A DNA stretch of 42,064 nucleotides from Bacteroidota bacterium (GCA_026391715.1 JAPLDO010000024.1:1-42064); one strand, 5' to 3'. Shown: positions 1-9,638, numbered from the stretch's first letter. A program made the numbers and translations. The notes: generated by a model not told the origin, from the letters alone.

Positions 1-1
1 C

Positions 2-3000
2 AAAATACTCAGTGGATCGGCAGAAGCTAAACGATTGTTCGGATTTGGCGATAATTCTGACTTTTTTACCATTGAAGCCATAGAAGCCTGCATTCCTGAT
101 CGTGAAAGGGTTCACCAGGCTTTACTTGATCTTATTTTGGACAACAAATCGTACAATCTCGAATACCTTATTAATCCTGCCGACGGTTCTATTCCACGCG
201 TAATTTTTTCGAAAGCGCAGCTTGAAAAAGATGCAAAAGGAAATCCGGTTTCAGTTATCGGGGTAATCCAGGATATCACTGAACGGAAAAAAGCCGAAAC
301 CGAATTAATTAATAAAACAACCATCCTGTCAAACCTTATCATCAACTTACAGGAAGGAATTTTACTCGAAGATTCAAACCGGAAAATTGTACTAACTAAC
401 CAGTTGTTCTGCTACATGTTTGGTATTCCCGTTGCCGTCCAATCGCTTATTGGCGCCGATTGCTCCGATTCTGCCGAACAAAGCAAACATTTATTCAAGG
501 ATCCCGATAAATTCATCGCAGATATCAATGTTATCCTTTCAGAAAAAAAGGCTGCGTTCAATAACCAGTTAGAACTGCATGATGGACGACATTTCGAAAG
601 AGATTATATTCCTATTTACATTGATGAAAATTATAGCGGTCATTTGTGGAAATACAGAGACGTTACTGAACGTAATCATGCAGAGCAGATTCTTAATGCG
701 CGACTTCGTTTATCTGAATTCTCTCACTCTCATTCACGTAATGAATTGCAGCAAAAGCTATTGGATGAACTGGAATTATTAACCAACAGTTCTATAGGTT
801 TCTTCCATTCGGTTGACGCCAATCAGAGTGCCTTGACGCTTCAAAGTTGGTCAACTAATACTTTGCAGAATATGTGCAATGCTGAAGGTCATAGCCGCCA
901 TTACAATATCGAAAATTCCGGCGTTTGGGTTGATTGTTTCCGCCAGCGAAAAACTATTATCCATAACGATTATATGAGTTTGCCCAATCGCAGAGGATTA
1001 CCGGAGGGTCATGCGCCGGTGATTCGCGAGCTTGTGACGCCAATATTCAGGAACGATCAAATTGTAGCAATAGTTGGAATAGGCAACAAACCTACAGATT
1101 ATTTGAAAAGCGATATTGACATCGTTTCGTTGCTTGCTGATATGGCATGGGATATCACAGAACGTAAAGGAGCCGAGGAAGCGGTGCATGATAGCGAGGC
1201 GCTATACCGGTCAATACTTCATGCCTCCCCAGACAATATTACGATTACCGATATGGAAGGACGCTTCCTGATTGTTTCGCCTGCGGCATTAGTCATGTTT
1301 GGTTTCGAAAGGGCTGAACAACTATTAAATCGTACTTTTAACGAGTTTCTTATTCCCGAGGATCGGGAAAAAGCTAAATCAAGGATTCTCCTTCTGTACC
1401 AGGGTATTGTTACAAAAGCTGGCGAATATAAAGCGCTCAAGGCAGATGGCACCATCTTCGATATAGAAGTAAACGGTGAGTTTATCAGGAATGTCGACGG
1501 TAAACCAACCAGAATGGTCTTTATCATCCGGGACATTACCGAGCGAAAAAAGATAGAAAAGGAAATCCGCGACTTCTATGGAACGCTTGAAGTTAAAATT
1601 GAAGAAAGAACTGCCCAACTGACTGAAATAAACAAAAGTTTGCAAAAAGAAATTGAAGAACGCAAGCTAACAGAGGATGCTCTGCTTGAAAGCAAAAACA
1701 GGTTTTCATTGTTTATGGATTATTTACCTGCCATCGTCTTTTTAAAAGACCATGAAGGCAGAACGCTTTTTGTAAATAAATATATGGATGATGCTTTTGG
1801 CGCTTCGAGGTGGTTGGGAAAAACAATGACAGAGGTTTTTCCAAATGAATTTGGACAAAAGTTGAAAACTGACGATCTAAATGCGATGAATTCAGGCTAT
1901 CAGAAAATTGAAGAGACAATTAAAAATCTCGATGGAAAATTACACAATTACGAAACACAAAAGTTTATCATTCACCGACCCGGGCAGGAACCTTTGCTCG
2001 GAGGTATTTCCTTAGACATCACTGAGCGCAAGCTGGCTGAAAAAGAAATTATTAAAGCAAGAAACGAAGCAGAACAGGCAAATCATGCCAAAAGCGAATT
2101 CCTTTCGCGTATGAGCCATGAACTGCGTACACCTATGAATTCTATTCTTGGTTTTGCTCAGCTGATGAATATGGGCGACCTCAGCCAGACTCACAAGAAA
2201 GGCGTTAACCATATTTTAAACAGCGGAAAACATCTGCTCAATCTAATCAATGAAGTACTCGACATTTCGGGAATTGAATCGGGAAGGGTTGCTTTGTCTC
2301 TGGAACCAATTCAACTAAACAATATAATAATCGAAATGCTTGACGCTGTCCAGCCAAACGCAGAAAAACGAAATCTGAAAACCGGACTTGAATATTCAAC
2401 ATCCAACCGTCTGTTCGTATTTGCCGACAGGCAGCGGTTAAAGCAGGTTCTGCTTAATTTGATTGGCAATGCTGTAAAGTACAACAGTGAAGGCGGTTCT
2501 ATTATAATAAAAACTGAATTAAAAAATCCCGATGCTTCAGGAATTTCCATGGTCAGGATTTCAATTTGCGATACAGGCAGTGGAATCAGAGATGAAAATC
2601 TCAATAGACTTTTTCAACCTTTCGAACGACTTGGAGCAGACAAAACCGAAACCGAAGGCACAGGGCTTGGTCTGATGGTGGTTAAAAAACTAATGACTGC
2701 AATGGGCGGAGTTGTTGGAGTGCAAAGCATAACCGGCGCAGGAACCACATTCTGGATTGAACTGCCACTCACCGAAGTTCAGAATAACCAAAACGAGCGA
2801 AATACAAGGGCGTCAATACTGAAAATTCCAAAAACCGGAACTATCATATACATCGAAGACAATGCTTCAAACATTGAACTGGTAGAAGAAATTCTTTCTA
2901 CTGAGCGTCCGGGTATCCGATTAATTACCAATATTTACGGCGGTGAAGTTGTGCAGTTGGCAATTGAATACACCCCCGATTTAATTCTTCTTGATCTTGA

Positions 3001-3223
3001 TTTGCCCGATATACCTGGTACTGAAGTACTCAGGCTTCTTCAGGCTGAAGAGAAATCAAAGACAATTCCGGTGGTTGTTATCAGCGCTGATGCAATGCCG
3101 GATCAGTTTGAAAAGTTGATGAACGCAGGCGCTGTAAATTATTTAACAAAGCCGATTGATGTTGTAATGTTTTTAAGAGTGGTTGATGAATGGGTGGGAA
3201 TCGGGAATAAGAAACAGTTTTAA
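2..3223 (+). CDS. Hybrid sensor histidine kinase (multi-PAS, GAF, HisKA, HATPase, receiver), 5' end outside window
   Basis: The frame is open to the left edge, so the gene begins upstream; the first residues seen already belong to a PAS domain. Counting from the TTG codon at 35, I see a PAS end (to about 85, closing in DITERKK), a second PAS (95-215), a GAF-like domain (225-375), a third PAS (385-505), a coiled coil (505-555), a fourth PAS (560-670), a HisKA dimerisation helix with the phospho-acceptor His at about 695 (MSHELRTP), a HATPase domain with N box near 808, G1 (DTGSGI) near 846 and G2 (GTGLGL) near 876, and a C-terminal receiver with Asp about 987 (LILLDLDLPD) and the conserved Lys in LTKP. 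No membrane segment lies in the visible part, so this portion is cytoplasmic. The receiver probably relays phosphate to an unlinked partner, as no response regulator is next to it. The signal sensed is unknown. Confidence 0.93.
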   Translation, partial: KILSGSAEAKRLFGFGDNSDFFTIEAIEACIPDRERVHQALLDLILDNKSYNLEYLINPADGSIPRVIFSKAQLEKDAKGNPVSVIGVIQDITERKKAETELINKTTILSNLIINLQEGILLEDSNRKIVLTNQLFCYMFGIPVAVQSLIGADCSDSAEQSKHLFKDPDKFIADINVILSEKKAAFNNQLELHDGRHFERDYIPIYIDENYSGHLWKYRDVTERNHAEQILNARLRLSEFSHSHSRNELQQKLLDELELLTNSSIGFFHSVDANQSALTLQSWSTNTLQNMCNAEGHSRHYNIENSGVWVDCFRQRKTIIHNDYMSLPNRRGLPEGHAPVIRELVTPIFRNDQIVAIVGIGNKPTDYLKSDIDIVSLLADMAWDITERKGAEEAVHDSEALYRSILHASPDNITITDMEGRFLIVSPAALVMFGFERAEQLLNRTFNEFLIPEDREKAKSRILLLYQGIVTKAGEYKALKADGTIFDIEVNGEFIRNVDGKPTRMVFIIRDITERKKIEKEIRDFYGTLEVKIEERTAQLTEINKSLQKEIEERKLTEDALLESKNRFSLFMDYLPAIVFLKDHEGRTLFVNKYMDDAFGASRWLGKTMTEVFPNEFGQKLKTDDLNAMNSGYQKIEETIKNLDGKLHNYETQKFIIHRPGQEPLLGGISLDITERKLAEKEIIKARNEAEQANHAKSEFLSRMSHELRTPMNSILGFAQLMNMGDLSQTHKKGVNHILNSGKHLLNLINEVLDISGIESGRVALSLEPIQLNNIIIEMLDAVQPNAEKRNLKTGLEYSTSNRLFVFADRQRLKQVLLNLIGNAVKYNSEGGSIIIKTELKNPDASGISMVRISICDTGSGIRDENLNRLFQPFERLGADKTETEGTGLGLMVVKKLMTAMGGVVGVQSITGAGTTFWIELPLTEVQNNQNERNTRASILKIPKTGTIIYIEDNASNIELVEEILSTERPGIRLITNIYGGEVVQLAIEYTPDLILLDLDLPDIPGTEVLRLLQAEEKSKTIPVVVISADAMPDQFEKLMNAGAVNYLTKPIDVVMFLRVVDEWVGIGNKKQF

Positions 3224-3227
3224 AGTC

Positions 3228-3446
3228 GAGTCCACTCCGAAAAGTCAAAAAAACAAATAAACTGCTTTTTGTCATATCAACCATCATTGGACCCCACCCC
3301 CAACCCCTCCCCAAAAAGGGAGGGGCGTGGTGTTCTAATCGGCATAATACCATGATTAACAAATATATGGCATATTAGCGCCAGCTCCCCCTTCCCTTTT
3401 TGGGGAAGGGGGTCGGGGGGGGAAGGGGTCTAATGATCCGAAAAGT
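3228..3446 (+). mobile_element. MITE-like G-tract element, copy A (right end decayed)
   Basis: Starts 4 bases after the kinase stop with the left terminus GAGTCCACTCCGAAAAGTC. The interior is nearly identical to copies B and C: a C-rich block at 3293-3312 (four C4 runs), a small hairpin with AAAAA in its loop, a central stretch with TAATACCATGATTAAC, and a G-rich block at 3402-3428. The expected right terminus TGACTTTTCGGAGTGGACTC is missing. After the G block the sequence instead shows a direct-orientation TCCGAAAAG at 3437-3445, so this copy is truncated or rearranged. It fills most of the 316-bp gap between the kinase and the PLP enzyme; no coding sequence is seen in that gap. Confidence 0.8.
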
Positions 3447-3539
3447 AGTAAAACATAAAAATGCTATTGCCGCATAACATCATAAAATTTCATAACGCAT
3501 TTAATATCAGAAATATATTCCTATCTTAACAATCATATT

Positions 3540-4730
3540 ATGAAAACAGATCCCTCAACCAAAATCTTTGACCTTCTTCAATTCGGCGAATACGGCGACG
3601 TAAATCCATCCGTTTGCGATTCAGCAACTTTTACCTTCATGCAGGCTAAAACCATGCTCGATACATTCCAGGGCGACGCCGAAGGTTGTTTTCTATACTC
3701 GCGGCATTGGAATCCCAGCAATAAGTACCTTGCCGATGCTCTTGCTGCAATGGAAGGAACCGAATCTGCCTGGGTAACCGCATCCGGCATGGCGGCTATT
3801 ACATGCTCAATACTTCAGATATGCAATAGCGGAGACCATATCGTATGCAGCCTTACTACTTATGGAGGCACTTTTGCCTTCCTGTATAACTATGTGAAAA
3901 AATTCAATATCGGGGTTTCATTTGTTGATATTACCAACCTTGAGGAGGTGAAAAATGCAATCCGCCCGAATACGAAACTGATTTACACTGAAACTGTCAC
4001 AAATCCCCTGCTTCAGATTTCCGATATCCCCGCATTGGCGAGGCTGTCAGACGAACATGGAATCAAACTGGTTGTTGACAATACATTTACTCCGATGATT
4101 GTAGCGCCATTTAAACTCGGCGCTCATGTAGTTGTTTACAGCATGACTAAGTTCATCAACGGGAAAAACGATTGTGTTGCCGGCGCTATTTGCGCATCAA
4201 AAGAGTTCATTGATTCATTGAGCAACGTAAACGATGGCACTGCAATGTTGCTTGGTCCGGCATTGGATCCTCTGCGTTCTTCCAGTATTCTGAAAAACCT
4301 TCATACGCTTCATATCCGAATGAAGCAGCACAGCAGAAATGCCCTGTACCTTGCCGAAAAATTCAGGGAATCCGGAGTGAAGATCAACTATCCTGGTTTG
4401 CCGGAAAACAAAGGTTATGAAAAACTGAAAGAGATGATGAACCCGGAATTCGGTTTTGGAGGCCTGATAGCCATTGATATGGTTACCGCAGAAAAGGCAG
4501 CCAGATTGATGGAGATGATGGAAAAAGCCGGGGTTGGTTATCTTGCGGTCAGCCTTGGTTATTTCAAAACGCTTTTCAGCAATTCGGGAAAGAGTACCTC
4601 TTCGGAAGTTCCCGAAGAGATTCAACGCGAAATGGGATTATCGGAAGGGCTTGTCCGCTTTTCAGTCGGACTTGATAACGACATTGAGAACACCTGGCAG
4701 AAAATCAGAAGCTGTCTGCGGCAAATGTAA
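3540..4730 (+). CDS. PLP-dependent trans-sulfuration enzyme (methionine gamma-lyase / O-acylhomoserine sulfhydrylase type)
   Basis: A 396-residue fold-type I PLP enzyme of the Cys/Met metabolism family, acting in the cytoplasm on sulfur amino acids such as methionine, cystathionine or O-acetylhomoserine. Supporting features are the Ser/Tyr-rich entry loop (YSRHWNPSN), the TYGGTFAFL segment, the VDNTFTPM motif carrying the Asp that holds the pyridine nitrogen, and the Schiff-base Lys at about 204 in SMTKFINGK. Length matches the family (380-430). The sequence alone does not separate gamma-lyase from sulfhydrylase or cystathionine gamma-synthase. ATG at 3540 is the only sensible start because conserved sequence begins almost at once. 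No SAM riboswitch or Bacteroidota promoter box is visible upstream. The gene stands alone between copy A and parE. Confidence 0.9.
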   Translation: MKTDPSTKIFDLLQFGEYGDVNPSVCDSATFTFMQAKTMLDTFQGDAEGCFLYSRHWNPSNKYLADALAAMEGTESAWVTASGMAAITCSILQICNSGDHIVCSLTTYGGTFAFLYNYVKKFNIGVSFVDITNLEEVKNAIRPNTKLIYTETVTNPLLQISDIPALARLSDEHGIKLVVDNTFTPMIVAPFKLGAHVVVYSMTKFINGKNDCVAGAICASKEFIDSLSNVNDGTAMLLGPALDPLRSSSILKNLHTLHIRMKQHSRNALYLAEKFRESGVKINYPGLPENKGYEKLKEMMNPEFGFGGLIAIDMVTAEKAARLMEMMEKAGVGYLAVSLGYFKTLFSNSGKSTSSEVPEEIQREMGLSEGLVRFSVGLDNDIENTWQKIRSCLRQM

Positions 4731-4749
4731 ATCTTATACTCAAAAAGGG

Positions 4750-4778
4750 ATCAAACCGCGCGGGGCGAGCGGTTTGAT
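4750..4778 (+). terminator. Hairpin after the PLP enzyme (possible terminator)
   Basis: A perfect 9-bp stem (ATCAAACCG paired with CGGTTTGAT) around an 11-base loop, 19 bases after the stop codon. No T tract follows, so termination would be inefficient or not the true role. Its 3' arm lies directly upstream of the parE promoter box. Confidence 0.4.
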
Positions 4779-4791
4779 GCAAACATTCACT

Positions 4792-4799
4792 TACCTTTG
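4792..4799 (+). promoter_or_regulatory. Bacteroidota -7 promoter box for parE
   Basis: TACCTTTG matches the TAnnTTTG -7 consensus of the Bacteroidota primary sigma factor. The box ends 10 bases before the parE ATG, so the leader would be only a few nucleotides long. A TTTG at 4773-4776 could serve as the -33 element, but its 15-bp spacing is shorter than usual. Confidence 0.7.
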
Positions 4800-4809
4800 C
4801 GCCTGAATT

Positions 4810-6678
4810 ATGGAAGATATCTCAAACAATATCGAAAACTATACCGAAGACAGCATCAGGTCGTTGGAATGGAGTGAACATATACGTCTGCGCCCTGGAA
4901 TGTACATCGGTAAACTTGGCGACGGATCATCGCCAGATGATGGCATTTATGTAATGATCAAGGAGATTCTTGATAATTCTATTGATGAATTTGTAATGGG
5001 ATATGGAAAAACCATCGAGGTGACCATCAAGGAGCAGCAGGTTTGTGTTCGTGATTATGGCAGGGGCATTCCATTGGGTAAAGTGGTGGATTGTGTTTCA
5101 AAAATTAATACCGGCGCCAAATATGATTCAAAAGTTTTTAAAAAAGCCGTCGGGTTGAATGGAGTTGGCGCCAAAGCAGTAAACGCCTTATCCTCCTGGT
5201 TCAAAATTCAGGCAATTCGTGAAGGACGCTCATTGATTGTGGAGTTCAACCGCGGTATGGTTGTAAATAACGAACCGGAAAAACCGACAGAACTTAGGGC
5301 AGGAACAATCGTCGCTTTTTCTCCGGATGAGGATATCTTTGGTAAATACCACTATATTCCTGAGTATGTGCAGAAGATGCTTTGGAACTATGTTTTCCTG
5401 AACAACGGACTAACGATAATTTTCAACGGCGAACGATATCATGCCCAGAACGGGCTTCTCGACCTCCTCAACAGTTACATTGATACACCGAATTTATACC
5501 CGATAGTTCATCTCCGCGAAGGCGAGTTTGAATGTGCTTTCACCCATTGCGAGATGTACGGCGAAGAGTATTATTCCTTTGTCAACGGGCAACATACTAC
5601 TCAGGGCGGCACTCACCAGGCTGCATTTCGTGAAGCGTTGGTAAAGACGATTCGGGAATTTTATAAAAAAGACTTCGATACAAACGACATTAAAGCCTCG
5701 CTGGTGGCAGCGTTCAGTATCAAAGTTCAGGATCCGGTTTTTGAGTCGCAAACTAAAACCAAACTCGGCTCAATACATATTGAGCCCGATGGAATAACCG
5801 TGCGAAATTACATCATGGATATTGTTAAGAAGCATCTTGACAATTTTCTCCACAAAAATTCGGAAACCGCAGAAGCTCTGCTACGAAAAATCATGCAGAG
5901 TGAGAAAGAGCGCAAGGAGTGGGCAAACATTAAGAAAATCGCTAAGGAGAGCGTCAAAAAAGTAAGTCTCCACAACAAAAAACTTCGCGACTGCCGGATT
6001 CACTATAATAACAACGATGATCGCCGTTACGAATCAACGATTTTTATCACTGAGGGCGATTCGGCGAGCGGTTCAATTACCAAAGCCCGCGATGTAAATA
6101 CGCAGGCAGTTTTCAGCCTCAAAGGTAAACCTTTGAACTGCTTTGGACTCAGCAAGCGAGTGGTTTACGAAAATGAAGAGTTTAACCTGCTTCAGTCTGC
6201 TTTGAATATTGAAGAAGGACTTGAAAATCTCCGGTATAATTACGTTGTGGTTGCCACCGATGCCGATGTTGACGGAATGCACATCCGGTTGTTGCTTTTA
6301 ACTTTTTTTCTCCAGTTTTATCCCGACCTTGTGCGTAATGGGCACCTTTATATCCTGCAAACGCCTCTGTTCAGGGTTCGCAACAAACAGAAAACTTTCT
6401 ATTGCTATTCTGAAGGGGAAAAACGGTTAGCGATGGAAAAAACCGGAACTAACCCTGAAATTACACGTTTCAAAGGGTTGGGAGAGATTTCGCCTGATGA
6501 GTTCAAGTTTTTTATTTCCAAGGATATCCGTCTTGATCCTGTGATTCTGAACAAAGAATCATCAGTGGGTGATGTGCTTACCTTTTATATGGGTAAAAAC
6601 ACGCCTGAGCGACAGATTTTTATTATTGAGAATTTGAAAGTTGAAGCCGACCTTATCGAAGAGGTCGAGGCAGGATAA
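4810..6678 (+). CDS. parE: DNA topoisomerase IV subunit B
   Basis: A 622-residue type IIA topoisomerase ATPase subunit, which with ParC decatenates daughter chromosomes. The GHKL ATPase domain is at the N terminus (LRPGMYIG about 28-35, ILDNSIDEF as N box, DYGRGIP). It is followed by the transducer domain (KLGSIHIEP) and the TOPRIM domain with the catalytic Glu about 415 in TEGDSASG and the metal-binding DADVDG from about 484; the C-terminal FKGLGEI motif is present. It is shorter than, and clearly distinct from, the gyrB copy at 29.3 kb, with the TxGxGxK-type differences typical of ParE. parC is often next to parE in this phylum but is not found in this window: the next gene is convergent with only 2 bp between the stop codons. 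Confidence 0.93.
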   Translation: MEDISNNIENYTEDSIRSLEWSEHIRLRPGMYIGKLGDGSSPDDGIYVMIKEILDNSIDEFVMGYGKTIEVTIKEQQVCVRDYGRGIPLGKVVDCVSKINTGAKYDSKVFKKAVGLNGVGAKAVNALSSWFKIQAIREGRSLIVEFNRGMVVNNEPEKPTELRAGTIVAFSPDEDIFGKYHYIPEYVQKMLWNYVFLNNGLTIIFNGERYHAQNGLLDLLNSYIDTPNLYPIVHLREGEFECAFTHCEMYGEEYYSFVNGQHTTQGGTHQAAFREALVKTIREFYKKDFDTNDIKASLVAAFSIKVQDPVFESQTKTKLGSIHIEPDGITVRNYIMDIVKKHLDNFLHKNSETAEALLRKIMQSEKERKEWANIKKIAKESVKKVSLHNKKLRDCRIHYNNNDDRRYESTIFITEGDSASGSITKARDVNTQAVFSLKGKPLNCFGLSKRVVYENEEFNLLQSALNIEEGLENLRYNYVVVATDADVDGMHIRLLLLTFFLQFYPDLVRNGHLYILQTPLFRVRNKQKTFYCYSEGEKRLAMEKTGTNPEITRFKGLGEISPDEFKFFISKDIRLDPVILNKESSVGDVLTFYMGKNTPERQIFIIENLKVEADLIEEVEAG

Positions 6679-6680
6679 CA

Positions 6681-7259
6681 TCATTCGACCCTTTTCAAAG
6701 GCCAAATCATTGAAGAAAACTTCATGTTTGTTTCTCTGCGCTTCAGCAAATCCTGAAGCTCAAACAGCATATCCTTATTTACCTGCTCAGCCATAGGAAT
6801 CACCCACTTTTTGGTGTACGAGAGCGTGTTTTTAATATAGTCTTTGTCGAAAATGTCGGGATGAAGATCTGTCAGATTGCTGATGCGGTCGGCGCATTTC
6901 AGAATTTTTGCCTTGTCGGAACCTTCCAATAAAATTCGTTTGAGGAAATTTTCCTTGGTTTCGTCCTGCCTGCGGGTAACTTCAAGCACCAGATCAAGAA
7001 CACGGGAACCGTCGCTGTCAATCGCCCTGATGTCATCGTGCGACGTCCTTTTAACATCCTCCAGCAAATCGTGTATCACAGACGCCTTCAATAAAATGGC
7101 ATCAACATAGTGATAATCAATTAGAATGGCAAAAGTAGCAAGCGCGTGCCTGAACTGGTTGCCGCCTACATAACGTTTAACCCCGCGCAAAGCAGTGGCT
7201 TTCTGCACATAAGGGGCAATTACGAGGTTTACATGAATATCTTTCTCAAAGTTTTCCAT
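6681..7259 (-). CDS. SpoT/MESH1-like HD-domain hydrolase (putative alarmone hydrolase)
   Basis: A 192-residue stand-alone HD-domain protein. The metal-binding pattern is visible: FRHALATFA (first His), VIHDLLEDV (the HDxxED form typical of SpoT and MESH1 (p)ppGpp hydrolases) and KCADRISNL (distal Asp). No synthetase, TGS or ACT domain follows, so it resembles a small alarmone hydrolase rather than a full RelA/SpoT. I place the start at the ATG whose first base is 7259 (MENFEKDIHV); a longer reading from 7319 would bury 74 bp in nnr. The gene overlaps the nnr stop by 14 bp, implying translational coupling in a leftward operon. Hydrolysis of (p)ppGpp or a related nucleotide is inferred from the motif. 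Confidence 0.72.
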   Translation of the reverse strand: MENFEKDIHVNLVIAPYVQKATALRGVKRYVGGNQFRHALATFAILIDYHYVDAILLKASVIHDLLEDVKRTSHDDIRAIDSDGSRVLDLVLEVTRRQDETKENFLKRILLEGSDKAKILKCADRISNLTDLHPDIFDKDYIKNTLSYTKKWVIPMAEQVNKDMLFELQDLLKRRETNMKFSSMIWPLKRVE

Positions 7260-8784
7260 AAAGTTGTTGAAATGATTTTCCAAGGTTTGCAATAATATCG
7301 GAAGCAATAAGCGCTTCATATCCTAATGATAACAAGGCTGAATCGCCGGCAAGTCCATGAATGTAAACGCCGGCAAGAGATGATTCAAGTGAAGAATAAC
7401 CCTGCGCCATGAGCCCTGCAATAATACCTGTTAGAACATCGCCGCTTCCCGCTGTCGCCATTCCCGGATTTCCTGTAGTATTGAAAAAACACCTGCTGTC
7501 GGGGGTTGTAATGGCTGTGTGGGCGCCTTTTAACACGACGTAGCAATGATTTTTAAACGAGAAATTTCGCTGCATTTCATTCCGTTCAAATTCGTTTCCA
7601 CTTTTGCCAACCAATCGTTCAAATTCTCCGGGATGCGGCGTAAAGATGCAACCCTTTGGTAAAAACGCCAGCCAGGTTTTATTTTCCGCGATGATATTGA
7701 TGGCGTCGGCGTCAAAAATGATAGGAATAGTGGTTTGCTGAATGAGAACTTTCAAAGCGGCGGCAGTATGTGATTTCGTACCGATTCCGGGTCCAGTTGC
7801 AATGGCTGTATAGGCAGTTAAATCAGGAACATCAGTGAATAAATCATTGTCAGAATCAATTGATAGCATCGCTTCCGGAACAGCGGTTTGCAGAATGGCA
7901 ATGGCTGAAGATGGGACATGAGCGGTTACAAGTCCGGCTCCCGATCTGATACAGGCTTTTGCCGCGAGAATGGCTGCTCCCATCTTTCCGGTAGAACCAC
8001 ATATAAGCAACGCGTGACCGAAGTTCCCTTTATGGGCAAATTTGTTTCTTCTTTTCAGTATCCTGCTGACGTCCCCGGGTTCGATCATAAAGTTTCTGAC
8101 CTCGGCAGTATCAATAAATTTGGGACTTATCCCAATATCCAGCAATCGCCAGTCGCCAATATAACGATCGTTTTCGGGAAAGAAAAACGCCAGCTTGGGC
8201 GGTGAAAATGTGAGTGTAAAATCAGCATTAATTATAGATGGATTTCCAGAAATTCTAACGGTATCATCGCAAAACAGTCCCGATGGAACATCAATTGCGG
8301 CAATTACAGCTCCGCTTGCGTTGATGTGATCAATAACCCTGGCGATGACTCCTTCAGGCTGCCGGGTCAGTCCGCTTCCAAAGATGGCGTCAATGACAAC
8401 CGTTTGTTTATTTATTTCCGGCAGTACAATTTCTCCCTCGGATGAAAAAGAGCTAAGGTCGCAAATCCTGCATTTCTGGTGATTTTCTTTCAGCCTGTTG
8501 AAATTGATCAGGCATGAAGGCGACATCTTTTCAGGCGATGCAAGATTGAAAACCTGAAGGTCATATCCGGTAAGAAACAACAGTCGCGCTATGGCAAGTC
8601 CGTCGCCGCCGTTGTTGCCTGATCCGCAAAAAATCATGATTTTGCGATCGAAACCGATATTTTCGATCAGCCATTCGGCACAGGTTCCGGCTGCTCGTTC
8701 CATCAGATCAATGTCGGCAATGAACTCGTGTTTAACGGTATAGGCATCTGCCTCACGGATAAGATGAACTGGCAGAATTTTCAT
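7246..8784 (-). CDS. nnr: Bifunctional NAD(P)H-hydrate repair enzyme (epimerase + ADP-dependent dehydratase)
   Basis: A 512-residue fusion. The N-terminal YjeF_N domain (about 1-215; DLMERAAG, CGSGNNGGDG) epimerises damaged R-NAD(P)HX. The C-terminal ribokinase-like YjeF_C domain (about 225-505; FTPHPGEFERL, the GNPGMATAGSGDVLTG loop) dehydrates S-NAD(P)HX with ADP to restore NAD(P)H. Length and order match bacterial Nnr. It starts 2 bases after the small membrane protein gene and overlaps the HD-hydrolase gene, so the three probably share a transcript. The TTG-rich antisense readings inside it are shadows. Confidence 0.93.
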   Translation of the reverse strand: MKILPVHLIREADAYTVKHEFIADIDLMERAAGTCAEWLIENIGFDRKIMIFCGSGNNGGDGLAIARLLFLTGYDLQVFNLASPEKMSPSCLINFNRLKENHQKCRICDLSSFSSEGEIVLPEINKQTVVIDAIFGSGLTRQPEGVIARVIDHINASGAVIAAIDVPSGLFCDDTVRISGNPSIINADFTLTFSPPKLAFFFPENDRYIGDWRLLDIGISPKFIDTAEVRNFMIEPGDVSRILKRRNKFAHKGNFGHALLICGSTGKMGAAILAAKACIRSGAGLVTAHVPSSAIAILQTAVPEAMLSIDSDNDLFTDVPDLTAYTAIATGPGIGTKSHTAAALKVLIQQTTIPIIFDADAINIIAENKTWLAFLPKGCIFTPHPGEFERLVGKSGNEFERNEMQRNFSFKNHCYVVLKGAHTAITTPDSRCFFNTTGNPGMATAGSGDVLTGIIAGLMAQGYSSLESSLAGVYIHGLAGDSALLSLGYEALIASDIIANLGKSFQQLYGKL

Positions 8785-8786
8785 AG

Positions 8787-9128
8787 TTAATGGATCATTC
8801 CCCAGAATGGAAGGGAGGCTAAAATTCCAAAGATCATTAATAATACGAATGAGAATATGATAACCGAAATTGCCAAGCCGATTAAAGCACAGGTTCTTCC
8901 TGCCTTTACGTTATTGAGGGAACTAATGGTAAAATCTAATGGATTAGAGTAATAAAGTTTCATTTCACGGTTTGCCATCAGGAGCGCAATAGCGCCTAAA
9001 ACAATTCCTGCAAACGATATAAAATGCCACCAGCACAGCAGGATTGATAAAATGCCGAGCAACAGAATGAGCTTTGCATTCGGCAGGTTTTCAGGATTGG
9101 GATTTTGTTGATTATTGGTGGGTTGCAT
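8787..9128 (-). CDS. Small membrane protein with DUF4190-like CCC-type motif
   Basis: A 113-residue protein with a polar, Asn/Pro/Gln-rich N terminus (about 1-17), a hydrophobic pair (about 20-50) separated by a short turn with a CWWHF segment, and a third hydrophobic stretch near the C terminus (about 82-108). The layout (LLGILSILLCWW then GIVLGAIALLMA) resembles DUF4190/CCC-motif membrane proteins, which have no firm function. It is the first gene of the leftward group ending in the HD hydrolase. No Bacteroidota -7 box was found in the 150 bp upstream, which are otherwise AT-rich and empty up to copy B of the repeat element. Confidence 0.7.
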   Translation of the reverse strand: MQPTNNQQNPNPENLPNAKLILLLGILSILLCWWHFISFAGIVLGAIALLMANREMKLYYSNPLDFTISSLNNVKAGRTCALIGLAISVIIFSFVLLMIFGILASLPFWGMIH

Positions 9129-9281
9129 AAATTACGACTTTGCTTCTTCTATGCAATAAAATTATAAATTGCCTTTTTGAAGTTGGTTTTTACCTTGGTA
9201 AAATTACTGAAAAAAAAGGTGTTCGATAAAAAATGATAAAAAATTATTTGAGTATCCGATTGCTATATAAATTTCAATATT

Positions 9282-9552
9282 GAGTCCACTCCGAAAAGTC
9301 ATTTTTTTTGCCACATTGCTACAATCATCACGTTATTGCCCCTGACTTTAGCCCCCTTCCCCCCAGCCCCCTTCCCCAAAAAGGGAAGGGGGAGTCCCGT
9401 GCTAATATGCAATAGCTCTGTTAATCATGGTATTATGCCGATTAGCAAGTTACTCCCCTCCCTTTTTGGGGAGGGGTTGGGGGAGGGGTCCAATGAAGGA
9501 TTATATGACAAATAGCAGTTTATTTATTTTATTGACTTTTCGGAGTGGACTC
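9282..9552 (-). mobile_element. MITE-like G-tract element, copy B (complete, 271 bp)
   Basis: Bounded by perfect 20-bp terminal inverted repeats GAGTCCACTCCGAAAAGTCA (9282-9301) and TGACTTTTCGGAGTGGACTC (9533-9552). The interior is the reverse complement of copies A and C. It carries a C-rich block at 9352-9376 and a G-rich block at 9468-9488 (runs of 4, 4, 5 and 4 G with loops of 1-2 bases). No open frame of its own makes sense. The 6-bp flanks (AATATT and ATAATT) are AT-rich but not an exact duplication. A further degenerate terminus, GAGTCTACTCTCAAAA, lies at 9573-9588, suggesting an older or nested insertion. The element sits about 90 bp upstream of the ruvX promoter box. Confidence 0.85.
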
Positions 9553-9638
9553 ATAATTCAATTTTCAAAATTGAGTCTACTCTCAAAATTCGATATACAT
9601 CCCACTTCCTACGTCTCCAAAATTACAGAAAAACTTTT

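Noticed and set aside
3447-3539. Possible SAM-type riboswitch before the Cys/Met enzyme gene
   Set aside because: No conserved aptamer helices; most of the upstream gap is repeat element A and the rest is AT-rich without structure.
4215-4625. A 136-codon open frame antisense to the PLP enzyme
   Set aside because: Shadow frame with no recognisable family and fully covered by a conserved gene.
9276-9558. Target duplication around copy B
   Set aside because: Flanks AATATT and ATAATT are similar but not identical, so no exact duplication can be claimed.
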